The position numbers and the translations under genes were made by a program. Of a stretch of DNA of 64,000 bases, positions 11,078 to 21,434 are shown piece by piece. The notes under the pieces were generated by a model that did not search any database, was not told the origin of the DNA, and saw only the letters and a list, made by a program, of their open reading frames with translations. Each line of letters starts with the position of its first letter. Position 1 is the stretch's first letter. The stretch lies in contig JADDOH010024970.1 in assembly GCA_016648135.1 (NCBI GenBank), positions 21,253 through 85,252 on the forward strand, given 5' to 3'. This DNA is from Agrypnia vestita. Its lineage: Eukaryota > Arthropoda > Insecta > Trichoptera > Phryganeidae.

Positions 11078-11345
11078 ATACTGGGTGTACCAGAGCTAGC
11101 AGCGGAAACTTGGCCGGTAGATTACTGCCTATGTTGTGAGTCTAAAATGTGCAAGCAAGTGACCTGATATCAATAGTTATGTAGATATGCAATATCAAAG
11201 TTTGAATTTTTTTTTCAATATTTCTGACTTATTTTTCACAAAAAGTTTAAGTATCATTACAGTAACTTATATCGATTATGAAAAATTCATTTCCTTCAAC
11301 ACAACTTAAACAAAATGACAAAATCTTGTACAAAAAAGGTTTTTA
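11078..11345. repeat. Fold-back repeat, half copy 2
   Basis: Begins gggtgtaccagagctagcag and follows the left arm of the copy at 15954 through tttgaatttttttt, ttacagtaacttatatcgat and gacaaaatctt. The right arm is absent. Confidence 0.6.
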
Positions 11346-11698
11346 TCGCGCTTATTATACGTGCGCTTGTTTTAAGTTAGCTATTGTAAGAAAGCGGCCT
11401 GTTTCCACCAGTGGAAAAATGAAGACTGTAGGTCATATACGTCGCCTAAAAATTGTCTGGTAGGTATGTGTGACATTTTTGTATCAAATAGGACTTCCGT
11501 TATGGATCTTAAAAAAACAGAGAAACGGCATACGCGCTTAACAAGTTATATTTCTTTGGCATAGATAAATAAACCACGTGCCTTGTTGTATACCATGCGT
11601 TAGAACATAGAATATGAAAAAAATGCGCATGCGCGCTTCACCATGCCCCTACCATGTTCAAAGTCTGGGTCTCTTAAAAGTGAAATAAGCCAATATAC

Positions 11699-12345
11699 TG
11701 ACACGTTTCATGGCTGCGGGAGGAATGAATGAAATCGCTGGAATGTAATTACGTAATGGAATGCGAATGGAATGGATTTATCAATTACTTATTAATTAAT
11801 TAATCAAGGGTACAAAGTCACTTGACACTATTCGGGTTAACGCTATTATTTAAATTAAACTATTTAGTAAATTTATCACTCAGAAATAGACACTTTATAA
11901 TCGCTTTAACACTTTATTCACTATTTACTAGAACATTCCATCCAATTTCCGCACTTTTATTTCGCTACGTAAGAACTCTTCAGATTATTCGCTGTCGAAT
12001 TATCGCTCGGCTGGCCGCACTAGCCCGCAGCTCGCAGCTGATTTCGGTTCTGTTATAGCTATCAAAGCAGTTATAGCGTGCTAAAAATAACAACTACTAC
12101 GCAACTCCCGGGTGCGTCTTATTTCTATCTGACCAATGCTGATATCGAACCCTCTAGGCGTTCCCAGTGTTAAGGAAAACTTTCTAGTGGCTTCCAGGCT
12201 TTTATAGATGTTTCTAGATGCTTTCCGAAAGCCGTAGATTACGCTAGGCCGTTCTGGAATCTTCGATAGTGTAATTGGGAATGAATGATAACTTCAAAAA
12301 ACTGTCATTTGACACGAGTGCGTGATTATTTTTAGCCTCGTTACA
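11699..12345 (-). repeat. Candidate solo LTR, minus orientation
   Basis: On the minus strand the segment starts TGTAACGAGGC and ends GTGTCA, and it is flanked on both sides by the 4-base word ATAC (11695-11698 and 12346-12349), as expected for an LTR with a 4-bp target duplication. A TATA-box-like tctataaaagcc lies on the minus strand near 12200-12213. No adjoining internal retrotransposon is present. A 4-base match can arise by chance, so the assignment is moderate. Confidence 0.4.
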
Positions 12346-12444
12346 ATACGAAATATACACACTTTTCGACGCCTAACATGGTGTGTTCGCGCATTTCGCT
12401 GCGTACAAAAAATTCACCCAAAACGCGCCTAAAGAAGTATAACT

Positions 12445-12849
12445 TCAAAAAATGTAAAATGTTGCACAATAAAAATTTACGCATCCTATATCCGGAAGTT
12501 TAATACCTTGCGACTGAAGGTACCAGAACCAATAGCATGGGTTTTGGACTGGGATCAATATAAGCGCAGACAGTTCGACATTTGCTTCTGAAACACTCAA
12601 CAGGTGACTGCGCTGCTTCAACACTATAAAACATTCCGAAGCCAGAATAATATAACCATCGTAAAAGTATTCAATAAATTTCCATGATTTCTGATTTTTA
12701 TCAATAAGGCGTATGTACTGTTCCAATTCGTCAACGATTTGACATCTCGCTTGTGGCAGTGATTTTGTGAAAAAGGACGAAAATACGTAGCAGGAAATAA
12801 GACGCACGCAATTAACCAAAGGGCGCACGCGGAGAGAGAAAAAAATCAT
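12445..12849 (-). CDS. Hypothetical ORF, 134 codons
   Basis: ATG-initiated open frame, unusually long for this AT-rich background. The composition is mixed, with aromatic residues, six cysteines and a hydrophobic N-terminus of moderate strength. No motif is recognised and no tail or splice signals were found. It lies between the candidate LTR and the repeat that hosts the mariner. It could be chance or an orphan exon. Confidence 0.2.
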   Translation of the reverse strand: MIFFSLRVRPLVNCVRLISCYVFSSFFTKSLPQARCQIVDELEQYIRLIDKNQKSWKFIEYFYDGYIILASECFIVLKQRSHLLSVSEANVELSALILIPVQNPCYWFWYLQSQGIKLPDIGCVNFYCATFYIF

Positions 12850-13277
12850 CGTTTAAAAACAAATCAATGTCCATCAAGTGCCATCACAGCGAAGACGCAC
12901 ACTATCAGTAAAAGCTTCTGATTTTGTATATATGTTGCGAGGCTGGTGTCAAGCGTGTGGATGTTGCAACTTTGATATATTTTGGCTTATATCTTCGAAA
13001 CTATCCGATAAATACTTTTTTTTACATGAATATAAACAATAACTATCCTCAATGATTAACATTCTCAAATTATATACAATTTATTATGTGATTATTTTTT
13101 AATATTTATTCAAAGTTTTCATACAATATATGTCGGCACAGTATCGCCATTTATGAAAATAAATAAAAACATGACCAAACATATTTCTAAACAAAATGCG
13201 TATGTAGATATACGGCACCTACCTAGTGCAGCAAAATTCAATAATAAGTAAATGCACATACATTTTCTTTATTTGTA

Positions 13278-14567
13278 TTAGATCCTTACATATGAAATTG
13301 GCGTTTAGTATGGGAGGAACATAAAGCCGATTTTTTTTTTATTATAATTAAATAATTATTTAATCAAAGTATGTACCATTGCTATCTATGCACTTTTGCC
13401 ATCTCATAGGTAGTTCATCGATCCCTTTACTAAAAAAACCATTCGGGCGGGAATCAATAAAATCTTTGAAGGCGGTTTGGACTGCCCCATCGGAGTTGAA
13501 TTTTTTCCTTTGCAAGAAGTTATCCAAATTTCGAAAAAAATGGTAATCTGTTGGGGCAAGGTCCGGAGAGTACGGTGGATGTCTTAGACATTCCAATTGA
13601 AGCTCCTCTAATTTGGTAGCCGTCTGTTGTGCAGTGTGTGGTCTAGCGTTATCATGAAGCACCAGTGGCCTAGAGCGATTAACCAGCCTCGGTTGTTTAG
13701 CAGCTAGCTTTTCCATCATGGTTTGCAGTTGCTGACAATAGACATCTGCCGTAATCGTCTGGCCAGATTTAAGAAAGCTGTAGTGAACGACACCAGCACT
13801 AGTCCACCAAACGCTCACAAGTAACTTTTTTGGAGTCAATTTTCGCTTGGGGCATGGTTTGGCTGGTTCGGCAGGGTTCAGCCATTGCGATGAGCGCTTC
13901 CGATTATCGTACAGGATCCACTTTTCATCACAGGTAATGATTCGATTTAAAATCCCTTCATTATTGTGCCGGTTGAGTAATGCAACGCAGCAGTCAACGC
14001 GCGTTTGTTGATTTGCTTCACTCAATTCGTGAGGTACCCACCTTTCAAGCTTTTTCACCTTACCAATTTGCTTCAAGTGGATTAAAACAGTTTTATCACT
14101 AACACCGCAGCCTGCAGCTAACTCGGATGTGGTTTGCGATGGATCCGCTTCCACAATAGCCTTCAATTCTTCATTATCAACTTTGGTCTCCGGCCGTCCA
14201 CGGGGCTTGTTCTGCAGGTCGAAATTTCCAGAACGAAAACGTTGGAACCAAAAACGCACTGTGTTTTCTTTTGCGGCACCGTCGCCATACACATCATTAA
14301 TCCTTCGAGCCGTTTCTGCAGCACTGGTGCCACGGTGGAACTCGTACTCGTAAATAACGCGATATTTCAAGTTTTTCATTTTGTAAACTGAGTGACGCAA
14401 AGAAAAAAACAATTGAGGAAAAAACAAATGAATTATAATTTTCAAAACACAAATACATGAGTAAATAGCTGTATAAATTTGGATTTGGAATTCCTAACCA
14501 AAGAGAAGATATTTGAGATCAAATTTGCCAGTACGGCAAAACGCCAATTTCATATGTAAGGACTTAA
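13278..14567 (-). mobile_element. Complete mariner transposon, copy 1
   Basis: 1,290 bp with terminal inverted repeats of about 28 bases: TTAGATCCTTACATATG... at one end and the complement of TTAAGTCCTTACATATG... at the other. It is flanked by TA dinucleotides (13276-13277 and 14568-14569), the target duplication of Tc1/mariner elements. The uninterrupted target is visible near 40598-40612. It carries one open transposase gene. A second copy lies at 26715-28001. Confidence 0.95.
13360..14379 (-). CDS. Mariner transposase, intact
   Basis: Cut-and-paste DNA transposase that binds the terminal repeats, excises the element and inserts it at TA. From the ATG at 14379 the protein has 339 residues, normal for mariner. 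N-terminal paired helix-turn-helix region ~1-110, including the GRPETK linker at 61-66; the WVPHELSE motif at 114-121; and a catalytic domain with D151 (TCDEKW), D243 (LHDNARPHTA) and D278 (YSPDLAPTDYHFF). There are 34 residues between the second and third aspartates, the D,D(34)D signature that defines mariner. All three catalytic residues are present and there is no stop or frameshift. In-frame sequence extends upstream to a TTG, but the ATG fits the family length and is the natural start. It may be active or only recently silenced. Confidence 0.95.
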   Translation of the reverse strand: MKNLKYRVIYEYEFHRGTSAAETARRINDVYGDGAAKENTVRFWFQRFRSGNFDLQNKPRGRPETKVDNEELKAIVEADPSQTTSELAAGCGVSDKTVLIHLKQIGKVKKLERWVPHELSEANQQTRVDCCVALLNRHNNEGILNRIITCDEKWILYDNRKRSSQWLNPAEPAKPCPKRKLTPKKLLVSVWWTSAGVVHYSFLKSGQTITADVYCQQLQTMMEKLAAKQPRLVNRSRPLVLHDNARPHTAQQTATKLEELQLECLRHPPYSPDLAPTDYHFFRNLDNFLQRKKFNSDGAVQTAFKDFIDSRPNGFFSKGIDELPMRWQKCIDSNGTYFD

Positions 14568-15019
14568 TATTTACTAATTAATAAATACATAGGTATTAGA
14601 TTTTTAAAATTTTGATGTTGACTTTTGTTGCTGTTCAATTGGTATTTATAATTGTGAGATGTCAAATGTTACACATCATATACAACTACTCTAAGACTCG
14701 CTCGTTTTTACTTCCTTTCTTTTAACTTGTGGCGTCTGCTTGCTTGCCGGCTTGTCGTCGAAAAAGTTTTGGATCGATTTTTATCCCTTTTCCCGTGATC
14801 CAATCGAGCTGAAACTTGTCAAGTAGACTCGTGGCGATGATCAAAAAGATTTATCAAATGTTCGTTAAAAAAAAAAAATTATAGTATAATTTCGGATTTT
14901 TAGAAATTTTATTGGTTTTTTCAAATTGGAATCATTAGAAAAGTTTGATTACTAGATTAACGGCGGCCCGATAACGTCGCGGAATATTTTATAAATTTGA
15001 ATTACTCCGTCGGTATACA

Positions 15020-15950
15020 TAATAGGTACTTCACGACGAATTTCGAAAATCTTAATTGATTGACAAATGTTTTTAGAATTTAATCTTCAAAGCATGAAGT
15101 GTCTTATCAAAGCTCAAAGCATTTGACATTTTAGAAATATATTAAATTACTGTAAGTTTAGTGTTATGTTATATGTTTTAATTCGTCTTTAATTGTTGTT
15201 ATATTTTACAAAGAAAGGGAGTATAATAAAAACTTGGTTTTTATGGGTTACTTTTTTTTAAAAATAAGTTTCCATTTTAAGGCCGTCATTGCAAACTAGA
15301 CACATCTTCAATACACACAGATAATATAAAATTATTATCCCTTTAAAGGTAGAAATGTGAACGCGGGCGGTAGCAAGGTACCCGCAAGCAGACGGATTTA
15401 CCTGTAGATCACACCGGTCGACATTCTGAATAACCCAGTCCAAGACTAATTACGTTTCGCCATCAGTAAAGCCCGATTTCACAATTACTTTGTAACATTT
15501 TGATAAAAAAATATGTGTAAATTTGTATTCACCGTTCCAGTTCGTTAAATTTTCCATTTCGAGTCTAATACTCCGAAGAAAAACCAATAACGGAATCTCG
15601 GATTCTGATACACGGCCGGAACATTTTTAGAATTTATCCACCCATAAAAGTGTAGGTCCGCGCCACCCTGTATATTAATATCTCCTGAAGCAGAAGTTCC
15701 GATGTGATGCAGGACTAGGTTTTATGACGTCCCAACACAGCGTGGAAATCTCGTTTCAATACATCAGTTATTGGAGCATTCCCGCTATCCGGGGTGTGAA
15801 CAGGGGAGAAAAATACTTGCTGATTTAGAAATAAAGATATCATTTCGTAAATAAATAAATAAATGCAAACCGAGTTGTTTCAATTGCTAAAATATATACG
15901 TATATCAAATTATCAAAGAAATCAAATACATAATAATTTGAATAAAAATA
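15020..15950. other. No recognised gene
   Basis: AT-rich DNA. It contains cctgtagatcacaccggtcgac near 15400, a motif that recurs almost identically at about 59072-59092 (ttacctgtagat then accggtcgac), suggesting a shared repeat end. A ccaccctgtatat motif near 15660 resembles transposon termini. No open frame is credible. Confidence 0.35.
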
Positions 15951-15953
15951 TAA

Positions 15954-16474
15954 GGGTGTACTAGAGCTAGCAGCAGAAACTTTGCCGGTATATTTCTGCC
16001 TATGTTATGAGTGTAAAATATTCAAGCAACCATGACCTAATATCAATATTTATAGAGATATGCAATATAAAAGTTTGAATTTTTTTTCAATATTTCTGAC
16101 TTATTTTTTTCAAAAAATTGTACTATCGTTACAGTAACTTATATCAATTGTGAAAAATTTATTTGCTTCAATACAACTTGTATAAAATGATAAAAACCCT
16201 GTAAAAAAAACTTTTTTCAAGTTTTGTAAAGTTTTTATCATTTTATTCGACTTGTATTAAAGCGAACGAATTTTTCATAATCGAAATAAGTTACTGTAAT
16301 GATAGTTCAACTTTTTGGAAAAAATAAGTCAGAAATATTGGGAAAAAATTCAAAATTTTATATTGCATATCTCCATCACTATTGATATTATGTCATGGTT
16401 GATTTAACATTTTAGACTCATAACATAGGTAGGAACTTGACTGGTAGGTCAAGTTTCTGCTGCTAGTATTATAT
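15954..16474. repeat. Fold-back repeat, copy 3 (most complete)
   Basis: The left arm begins gggtgtactagagctagcag and the right arm ends ctgctgctagtatt. The two arms are near reverse complements for about 240 bases each, meeting near 16200-16230. Shared landmarks: ttacagtaacttatatc against gataagttactgtaatgat, and atatgcaatat against atattgcatat. No coding capacity. Together with the copies at 1205, 11078 and 20563 it defines a dispersed palindromic family. Confidence 0.75.
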
Positions 16475-16557
16475 ATGCTGTATTATATTTCGTTTAAAGT
16501 CACTTTATCGATATAATATAAAACTAAAAGTAACCTGTAAAAAATTACATAATTTTA

Positions 16558-16670
16558 CATGCCGGTTCCTGAAGAAAAATTATGCAAAATTGAGGAAGAT
16601 CTATCAGACGGTGTAGATTTGTATAGAAAATGTATCGTGAGAAAGGGTGGGGTAAAAAAGATAAAATAAA
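16558..16670 (+). repeat. Single degenerate unit of the 128-bp repeat
   Basis: Contains tcctgaagaaaaattatgc, gtgtagatttgtatagaaaa and a purine-rich gagaaagggtggggtaaaa, in the same order as a unit at 59977-60105. It is an isolated remnant. Confidence 0.5.
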
Positions 16671-17141
16671 AAATAAGTAAATAATATAATAAACGACATA
16701 AAAAATATTTTTTCAAAAAGTCAAGGACATTACAGGAACTTATAGAAGGACAGACAACGAAATTATTATTATTTTATGGGATGTGGTATGTCTACCGTTT
16801 TCGCCTTTATAATTAAGAAGCATTAGTTAGTTTCAAAGTTGTTCCCATTTTCGAAATATACTGTCATATACTGTCATGGGATTTGGGTGTGGGAGACAAA
16901 TTAAGTACTTAAAATAATTAAAAATTTATTTTGTACACAAAGTGACTGGACATGAATTTTATCGGGGCACCGTTCTATATTTCACTCTAATTGCCACTTC
17001 AATATTTAACACAGGTTCACTTTTTATTTCCAAACGCCGGCTAGGTACTTTCTTCATTTATTGTCGCTTATTTAGATTGCTGGCCATACTTGCGCGGTTT
17101 GCTTTTTTGTGATCTTTTATATAACACGCTGATTTTAGGGT

Positions 17142-17290
17142 GCCACGAAAACGTTCTACTAGTTTCTCCATATTTATAGTAGTTTCTCCATATTTCTAGT
17201 GTTTATGAGAATAGTCCAGTTGATTACAGATACTTGTGGACTATTCGAGAGACTTTGATAATGCGCAGGTACATTCTCGGGCAAATATCT
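17142..17290 (+). repeat. Dispersed repeat Y, copy 1
   Basis: Shares ctactagtttctccatattt, gagaatagtccagttgatt and gagagactttgataatgcgc with 53390-53525 (plus) and, as reverse complement, with 61605-61760. Part of it is internally duplicated (tagtttctccatattt appears twice, 17158-17197). It may be an LTR or a MITE fragment; no coding sequence. Confidence 0.55.
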
Positions 17291-17335
17291 ACCCTCCCCC
17301 CTCCACCTACTCTGATACTCTGTCTCCCTCTGGTA

Positions 17336-17478
17336 TGGATAAAATAGAGGTGAAATACGCCTACTCGCTAGGTGGTGAAACTCTTTCACAATCGCTGCGA
17401 ATGAGAGATCTAGGAATAACCTTAGATTCTCAATTGAAATATCTTCTCCACTTTGTAGATATTGGCAAAAGATCTTAA
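17336..17478 (+). pseudogene. LINE reverse-transcriptase fragment
   Basis: In-frame peptide with the block SLRMRDLGITLDSQLKYLLH, matching the 'vrDLGVxlDsxLxFxxH' segment at the end of the reverse-transcriptase domain in Jockey/R1-type LINEs. It ends at a stop after DIGKRS. Sequence on both sides is unrelated, so it is a short internal remnant. Confidence 0.6.
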
Positions 17479-17539
17479 AGGATATAAGATTTCACAACCA
17501 GGGTCAAAAATATTTAGAAACGAGGGGCGTAAGAGCGAA

Positions 17540-17930
17540 AACAGCATTATCCAAAAAAAGTGAATTTTTGAAAGAAATGAAAAAAAATGAAAAAAAAGCC
17601 GAGGGTTATTAATTAAGAATGTACTGAATTGCAGATTTTATAAGAAATAAAGTTCAGTTCCTTCCAAAAATAAAATATTGAACAAATCAATATTGAAAGC
17701 TATGACAGCAATATCCCGGTGGTGTAAAAAGCTAAGACAGTAATATCCACTTCAACCAACCAACCCCCAATGATGTCTCATGTGACATAATGACCGTTTC
17801 TTACTAAAGTTAGAGTTGATGTCGATTTTAGACCAAAAAATCATAACAATGGCAGGAATATCCAATTATGTAAATAGCAAAAGCAGCAATGTCCACTATT
17901 TGTTAGCAAACACAGCAATATATCAATACA
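17540..17930 (+). repeat. Degenerate short-period motif cluster
   Basis: Variants of acagcaatatccact occur at about 17543, 17705, 17737, 17851, 17884 and 17913, locally 29-33 bases apart. It is a weak minisatellite-like pattern of unknown meaning. Confidence 0.35.
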
Positions 17931-18059
17931 CATGTACATATGTATGGGTATGCGATGCATTCAATAAACTGATAAGATTATTGGATATTGATCTGTTCGA
18001 GTGCAGCCACACAAGATTAAGAAAAATTTTGAGTGCTGAATTTTTTTCCACGTAATAAT

Positions 18060-18690
18060 TAAGTTTCTTTTTCATTTGTTTAAATTTTTTATTCTTTCTT
18101 TCTATATAATTAATATGCCTTAGTATATCATAAATATTTATCATTACTGACATATTTCTGTTTGTTTAAACTTTTTATTCTTTCTTTCTATATAATTAAT
18201 ATGCCTTAATATATCATAAATATTTATCATTACTGACATATTTCTGTTTGTTTAAATTTTTTATTGTTTCTTTCTATATAATTAATATGCCTTAGTATAT
18301 CATAAATATTTATCATTACTGACATATTTCTGTTTGTTTAAATTTTTTATTCTTTCTTTCTATATAATTAATATGCCTTAGTATATCATAAATATTTATC
18401 ATTACTGACATATTTCTGTTTGTTTAATTTTTTTATTCTTTCTTTCTATATAATTAATATGCCTTAGTATATCATAAATTTATCATTACTGACAGATTTC
18501 AGTTTGTTTAAATTTTTTTATTCTTTCTTTCTATATAATTAATATGCCTTAGTATATCATAAATATTTATCATTACTGACATATTTCTAAATGTGGAGAC
18601 CTGTAATTGGCCATCTATATTGTATCAATGTTTTCTATGCTTTTTTTTGTGCTGTTGGTCTTCCATAAACATGAAATAAATAAATATATA
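18060..18690 (+). repeat. 86-bp tandem array with retroelement-like tail
   Basis: About six copies of an 86-base AT-rich unit. The word catatttctg starts at 18151, 18237, 18323 and 18409, with slightly altered spacing (84 and 87) in the last two. The array is followed by aaatgtggagacctgtaatt and an aaataaataaat tail at 18670-18690. The entire arrangement reappears in reverse at 36610-37085, so the array travels as part of a mobile element, probably as the 3' region of a LINE. Confidence 0.8.
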
Positions 18691-18699
18691 AAAGGAAAA

Positions 18700-19570
18700 A
18701 TGAGGTTGCAATTGTATTTAAAAACTTATTTTCAATAAGATGTAACAGATTTCTTTTATTTTTGTTTCTTTAGTCTTTATAGTCTTTGCTTTTATTCTCT
18801 TCAAATGCAAAAAGTTATAGATGTTATATTTTCTAACTTTAATCCGCCGGAACTATGTATAGTTAACAATCTGCAACCGATTGAAAAATACGGTACTATC
18901 GGTCGGTTTCTAAAGAAAAATGATTTATTTATTTATAAATAAAAATAGAAAAAAAAGGATAAAACAAGAAAAAAGAAAAAAAATAATACTTTAAAGAAGT
19001 TACGTACGTTACGTGAAGTTACGATCCTACAATTTTTATATCTTCAAAAATCTACAGCTAATTTATAAAGTCAGGCGTGGTTGTTGAAGATTTCGGTTAA
19101 AGCACAATGTTGATTCTGTATTCGGAAAACAACAATAAAATATTTCAAAATATAAATGTTGTACACATTTCTACAGCCCTGGTTCACTCCGATGTGCTGC
19201 TAAAAACAGCCTATTTCGTAGCATTGCTCTTTGGGGATCATGTTCTGTTGTTTTCATTTAAAAACTTCCGCCGGAATGGAACGATTTCCGGTACAAAGTG
19301 AATTTCGGATTTCGCAAAACAGTTTGCATCTCATTACGCTAGTCGTATTTTAGAAAATAATTAAACCATAGAGAAGGATCACTTGAACGAAACAACGTGC
19401 TTTTCCCTGCGGGGAAGACCGCGTTGTCTTTTAGAGGCAGAACGGATAAAACAGAAGCCTGTTGTTTTTGGCTTGGCAATTCTTTACTTATCCATATTCG
19501 TACACAAATCCTCACACTCATCGTTTTAAAAGTCATAACGTTAAAGAAATCTTTAGATTAAAATAAAACA
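18700..19570. other. No recognised gene
   Basis: AT-rich DNA with short overlapping frames on both strands (19107-19301 plus, 19339-19536 minus) that lack motifs. Nothing further is seen. Confidence 0.35.
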
Positions 19571-19616
19571 CAAATCACTTTGTTTTCACCACTTTATTAG
19601 ATTAAACAATCTACAT

Positions 19617-19645
19617 GTTTCGGGAACAATGTTCTCTCCATCAGG
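19617..19645 (-). ncRNA. Hammerhead-like core motif in Penelope terminus
   Basis: On the minus strand CCTGATGG is followed by a stem (GAGAAC against GTTCCC, one mismatch) and CGAAAC. This follows the order CTGATGA-stem-GAAA of a hammerhead core, with a G where the last A of CTGATGA is expected. Catalytic competence is not shown. Confidence 0.35.
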
Positions 19646-19749
19646 ATTATTGTGGACTAAAAAATTTTCAAAAGTTAAACCAAGCAAATGTGTTACTGTG
19701 AAGGGGTTGGTGAGGGGGTAGGTGAGAGGAGGGGGAGGTCTATAAACTC

Positions 19750-20040
19750 CTGACTTCATATAGACTTAATGATAACGATTGTGATAATTTTTATATTGGC
19801 AAAACAAAAAGAAATTTTGAAACTAGGGTTAAAGAACATATAAAAGCATTAACTAGCAATATTGAATCTGATTTTGCAAAACATTTAATAGAATACGACC
19901 ATACATTCGATATTAACACAGGTTTAAAATTTTTACATTTCAGCTATAAGATCCCACAAATAAATAATTTAGAAATACTTGAAATTAGGAAAAACGTTAA
20001 TATTAATTCTAATATAATAAATACACAGACAAAATTTTAG
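19750..20040 (+). pseudogene. Penelope-type GIY-YIG endonuclease C-terminal fragment
   Basis: In-frame sequence to the stop at 20040. It reads DCDNFYIGKTKRNFETRVKE and later KHLIEYDHTF and NNLEILEIRK, matching the order of the GIY-YIG endonuclease that follows the reverse transcriptase in Penelope-like retroelements: YIG, the R of TKRNFETR, H of EH, and a late E. The 5' GIY half is degenerate or cut away and no reverse-transcriptase domain precedes it. The remaining stretch is open, suggesting a fairly young 5'-truncated copy. Confidence 0.7.
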
Positions 20041-20216
20041 CATAATCCTATTTTGAATATTTTTCCACTTAACATTCCATATTCTCCAGATGACCCATAA
20101 TAATTAACACTTCGAACCCCCCCCCACCCCCCACCACTCACCTACCCCTCACCAACCCCTTCACCGTAACACATTTGCTTAGATTAACTTTTGAAAAATT
20201 TTTAGTACACAATAAT

Positions 20217-20245
20217 CCTGAAGGAGAGAACACTGTTCCCGAAAC
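20217..20245 (+). ncRNA. Hammerhead-like core motif in Penelope terminus
   Basis: CCTGAAGG, then GAGAAC and GTTCCC as a short stem, then CGAAAC. It is the plus-strand partner of the motif at 19617-19645. Confidence 0.35.
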
Positions 20246-20562
20246 ATGTAGATTGTTTAATCTAATAAAGTGGTGAAAACAAAGTGATTTGTGTTTTATT
20301 TTAATAATAATGTCACCACAAAGTTCAAGCCTTCATACAGAAGGAAAAATATTCTTCGAACAGTAAATCTTTAGATATCTGGTGATGATCAGAACAGATA
20401 GATTATAGTAAATTTTGAAGAAAAGCGAGCTAGGAAACGCTCCCTTACAAGATGATGTGCCATAACGTTTGGTAAAGTTTAACTTGTGCTAATTTTATTT
20501 CTATGATAGATTATAGTAAAGCCTGCTTAAATACTATCTAGAAAATAAATGACTTATACATG

Positions 20563-21066
20563 GTGTCTTATAGCTAGTAGCAAATACTTTACAGGTGGTT
20601 TTCTGCCTTGATAATGAGTCGAAAATGTTCAAGTAACCATGACCAAATAGTTATGGAGATATATTAAAGTTTGCATATAAAAAAAAAAATTTTTACTTAT
20701 TTTTTGCAAAATGTTGAACTATCATTACAGTAACCTATATTGATTAAGAAAAATCATTCGTTTTAATACAAGTTCAGTAAAATGATAAAACATTGAAAAA
20801 ATTTAAAATAGAATTTTTTGAAAAGATTTTTAACGTTTGAGTTGTATGGAAGCGAATGATTTTTTGACAATCGATATAAGTTACTGCAATACAGTTTAAC
20901 TTTTTGCAAAAAATAAGCTAGAAATACTGAAAAGATTGCAAACTTTGATATTGCATATTTCTATATATATTGATATTATGTCATGTTTGCTTAAACATTT
21001 TCGACTCATTATCAAGGCAGGAATCCACCTTTGAAGTTTTTGCTACTAGCCATGGGATACCCTGTA
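20563..21066. repeat. Fold-back repeat, copy 4
   Basis: Left arm from tatagctagtagcaaatact, right arm ending in gctactagccatggg; the centre is near 20805. It contains the family landmarks ttacagtaacctatattga and its inverse, and actcattatcaaggcagg against ctgccttgataatgagt. Confidence 0.7.
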
Positions 21067-21403
21067 TATACGCCCCGTACTGTCAGTGATGCTAGACGCT
21101 TTACGATATACGTGTCACATTAATTCGTATTTGCTATAATTTAACTCATAACTGCTCTTTAAGCTTAGCACTCAAAATTGCTCTCTTATTTAATTCTTCT
21201 ATGATTTCTCCAGCATTACCCCTGAATCAATGGACAGATCAAATTAAGGAGTATACAGAACTTTCCGGCTTATAGACAAAAATGGTGCACTAGTTTCGGA
21301 CCATGTCGCTCGGCATCGATCGTACGATGAAGAATCAATAATCAAAAAAATGTATAAAAAACATATAATTAACAAAATTTATCTAAATGTATAACTTACT
21401 GAG

Positions 21404-21434
21404 ATTACGAGACGTTCCCGTCTCTTAGTCAAGG
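21404..21434 (-). ncRNA. Hammerhead-like motif, degenerate
   Basis: On the minus strand: CTTGACTA, a perfect 6-bp stem GAGACG/CGTCTC around a GGAA loop, then GTAAT. It is very similar to 49188-49217. The surroundings are otherwise anonymous. Confidence 0.3.

Larger units (their letters stand above)
13160..15020 (-). repeat. Older dispersed repeat interrupted by a mariner
   Basis: Sequence on both sides of the mariner (about 13160-13277 and 14568-15020) is the reverse complement of elements elsewhere on the plus strand. The part near the mariner matches 40350-40640: landmarks are gagatgtcaaatgttaca, ctaattaataaata and aatgcacatacattttctt. The distal part (14700-14910) matches 42440-42630 and 49545-49680: landmarks ggatcgattttta and agtataatttcgg. 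The identity of the repeat is unknown. Confidence 0.65.
19576..20290 (+). mobile_element. Penelope-like element fragment A with inverted termini
   Basis: A coding remnant (19750-20040) is bracketed by inverted repeats of about 155-165 bases: 19576-19730 and 20118-20285. Both contain ttttcaccactttatta (or its complement), the acatgtttcggg module and a G-rich/C-rich run. Each arm has a hammerhead-like motif (19617-19645 minus, 20217-20245 plus). Inverted terminal duplications are typical of Penelope-like retroelements. The reverse transcriptase is missing. Confidence 0.7.

Noticed and set aside
14129..14391. Plus-strand ORFs of 74 and 85 codons
   Set aside because: They are antisense shadows of the mariner transposase and appear identically in copy 2.
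17923..18153. Minus-strand ORF of 76 codons
   Set aside because: It overlaps the 86-bp tandem array and is a by-product of its AT-rich units.
18060..18590. CRISPR array
   Set aside because: Repeats are contiguous 86-bp units without unique spacers, in an animal genome.
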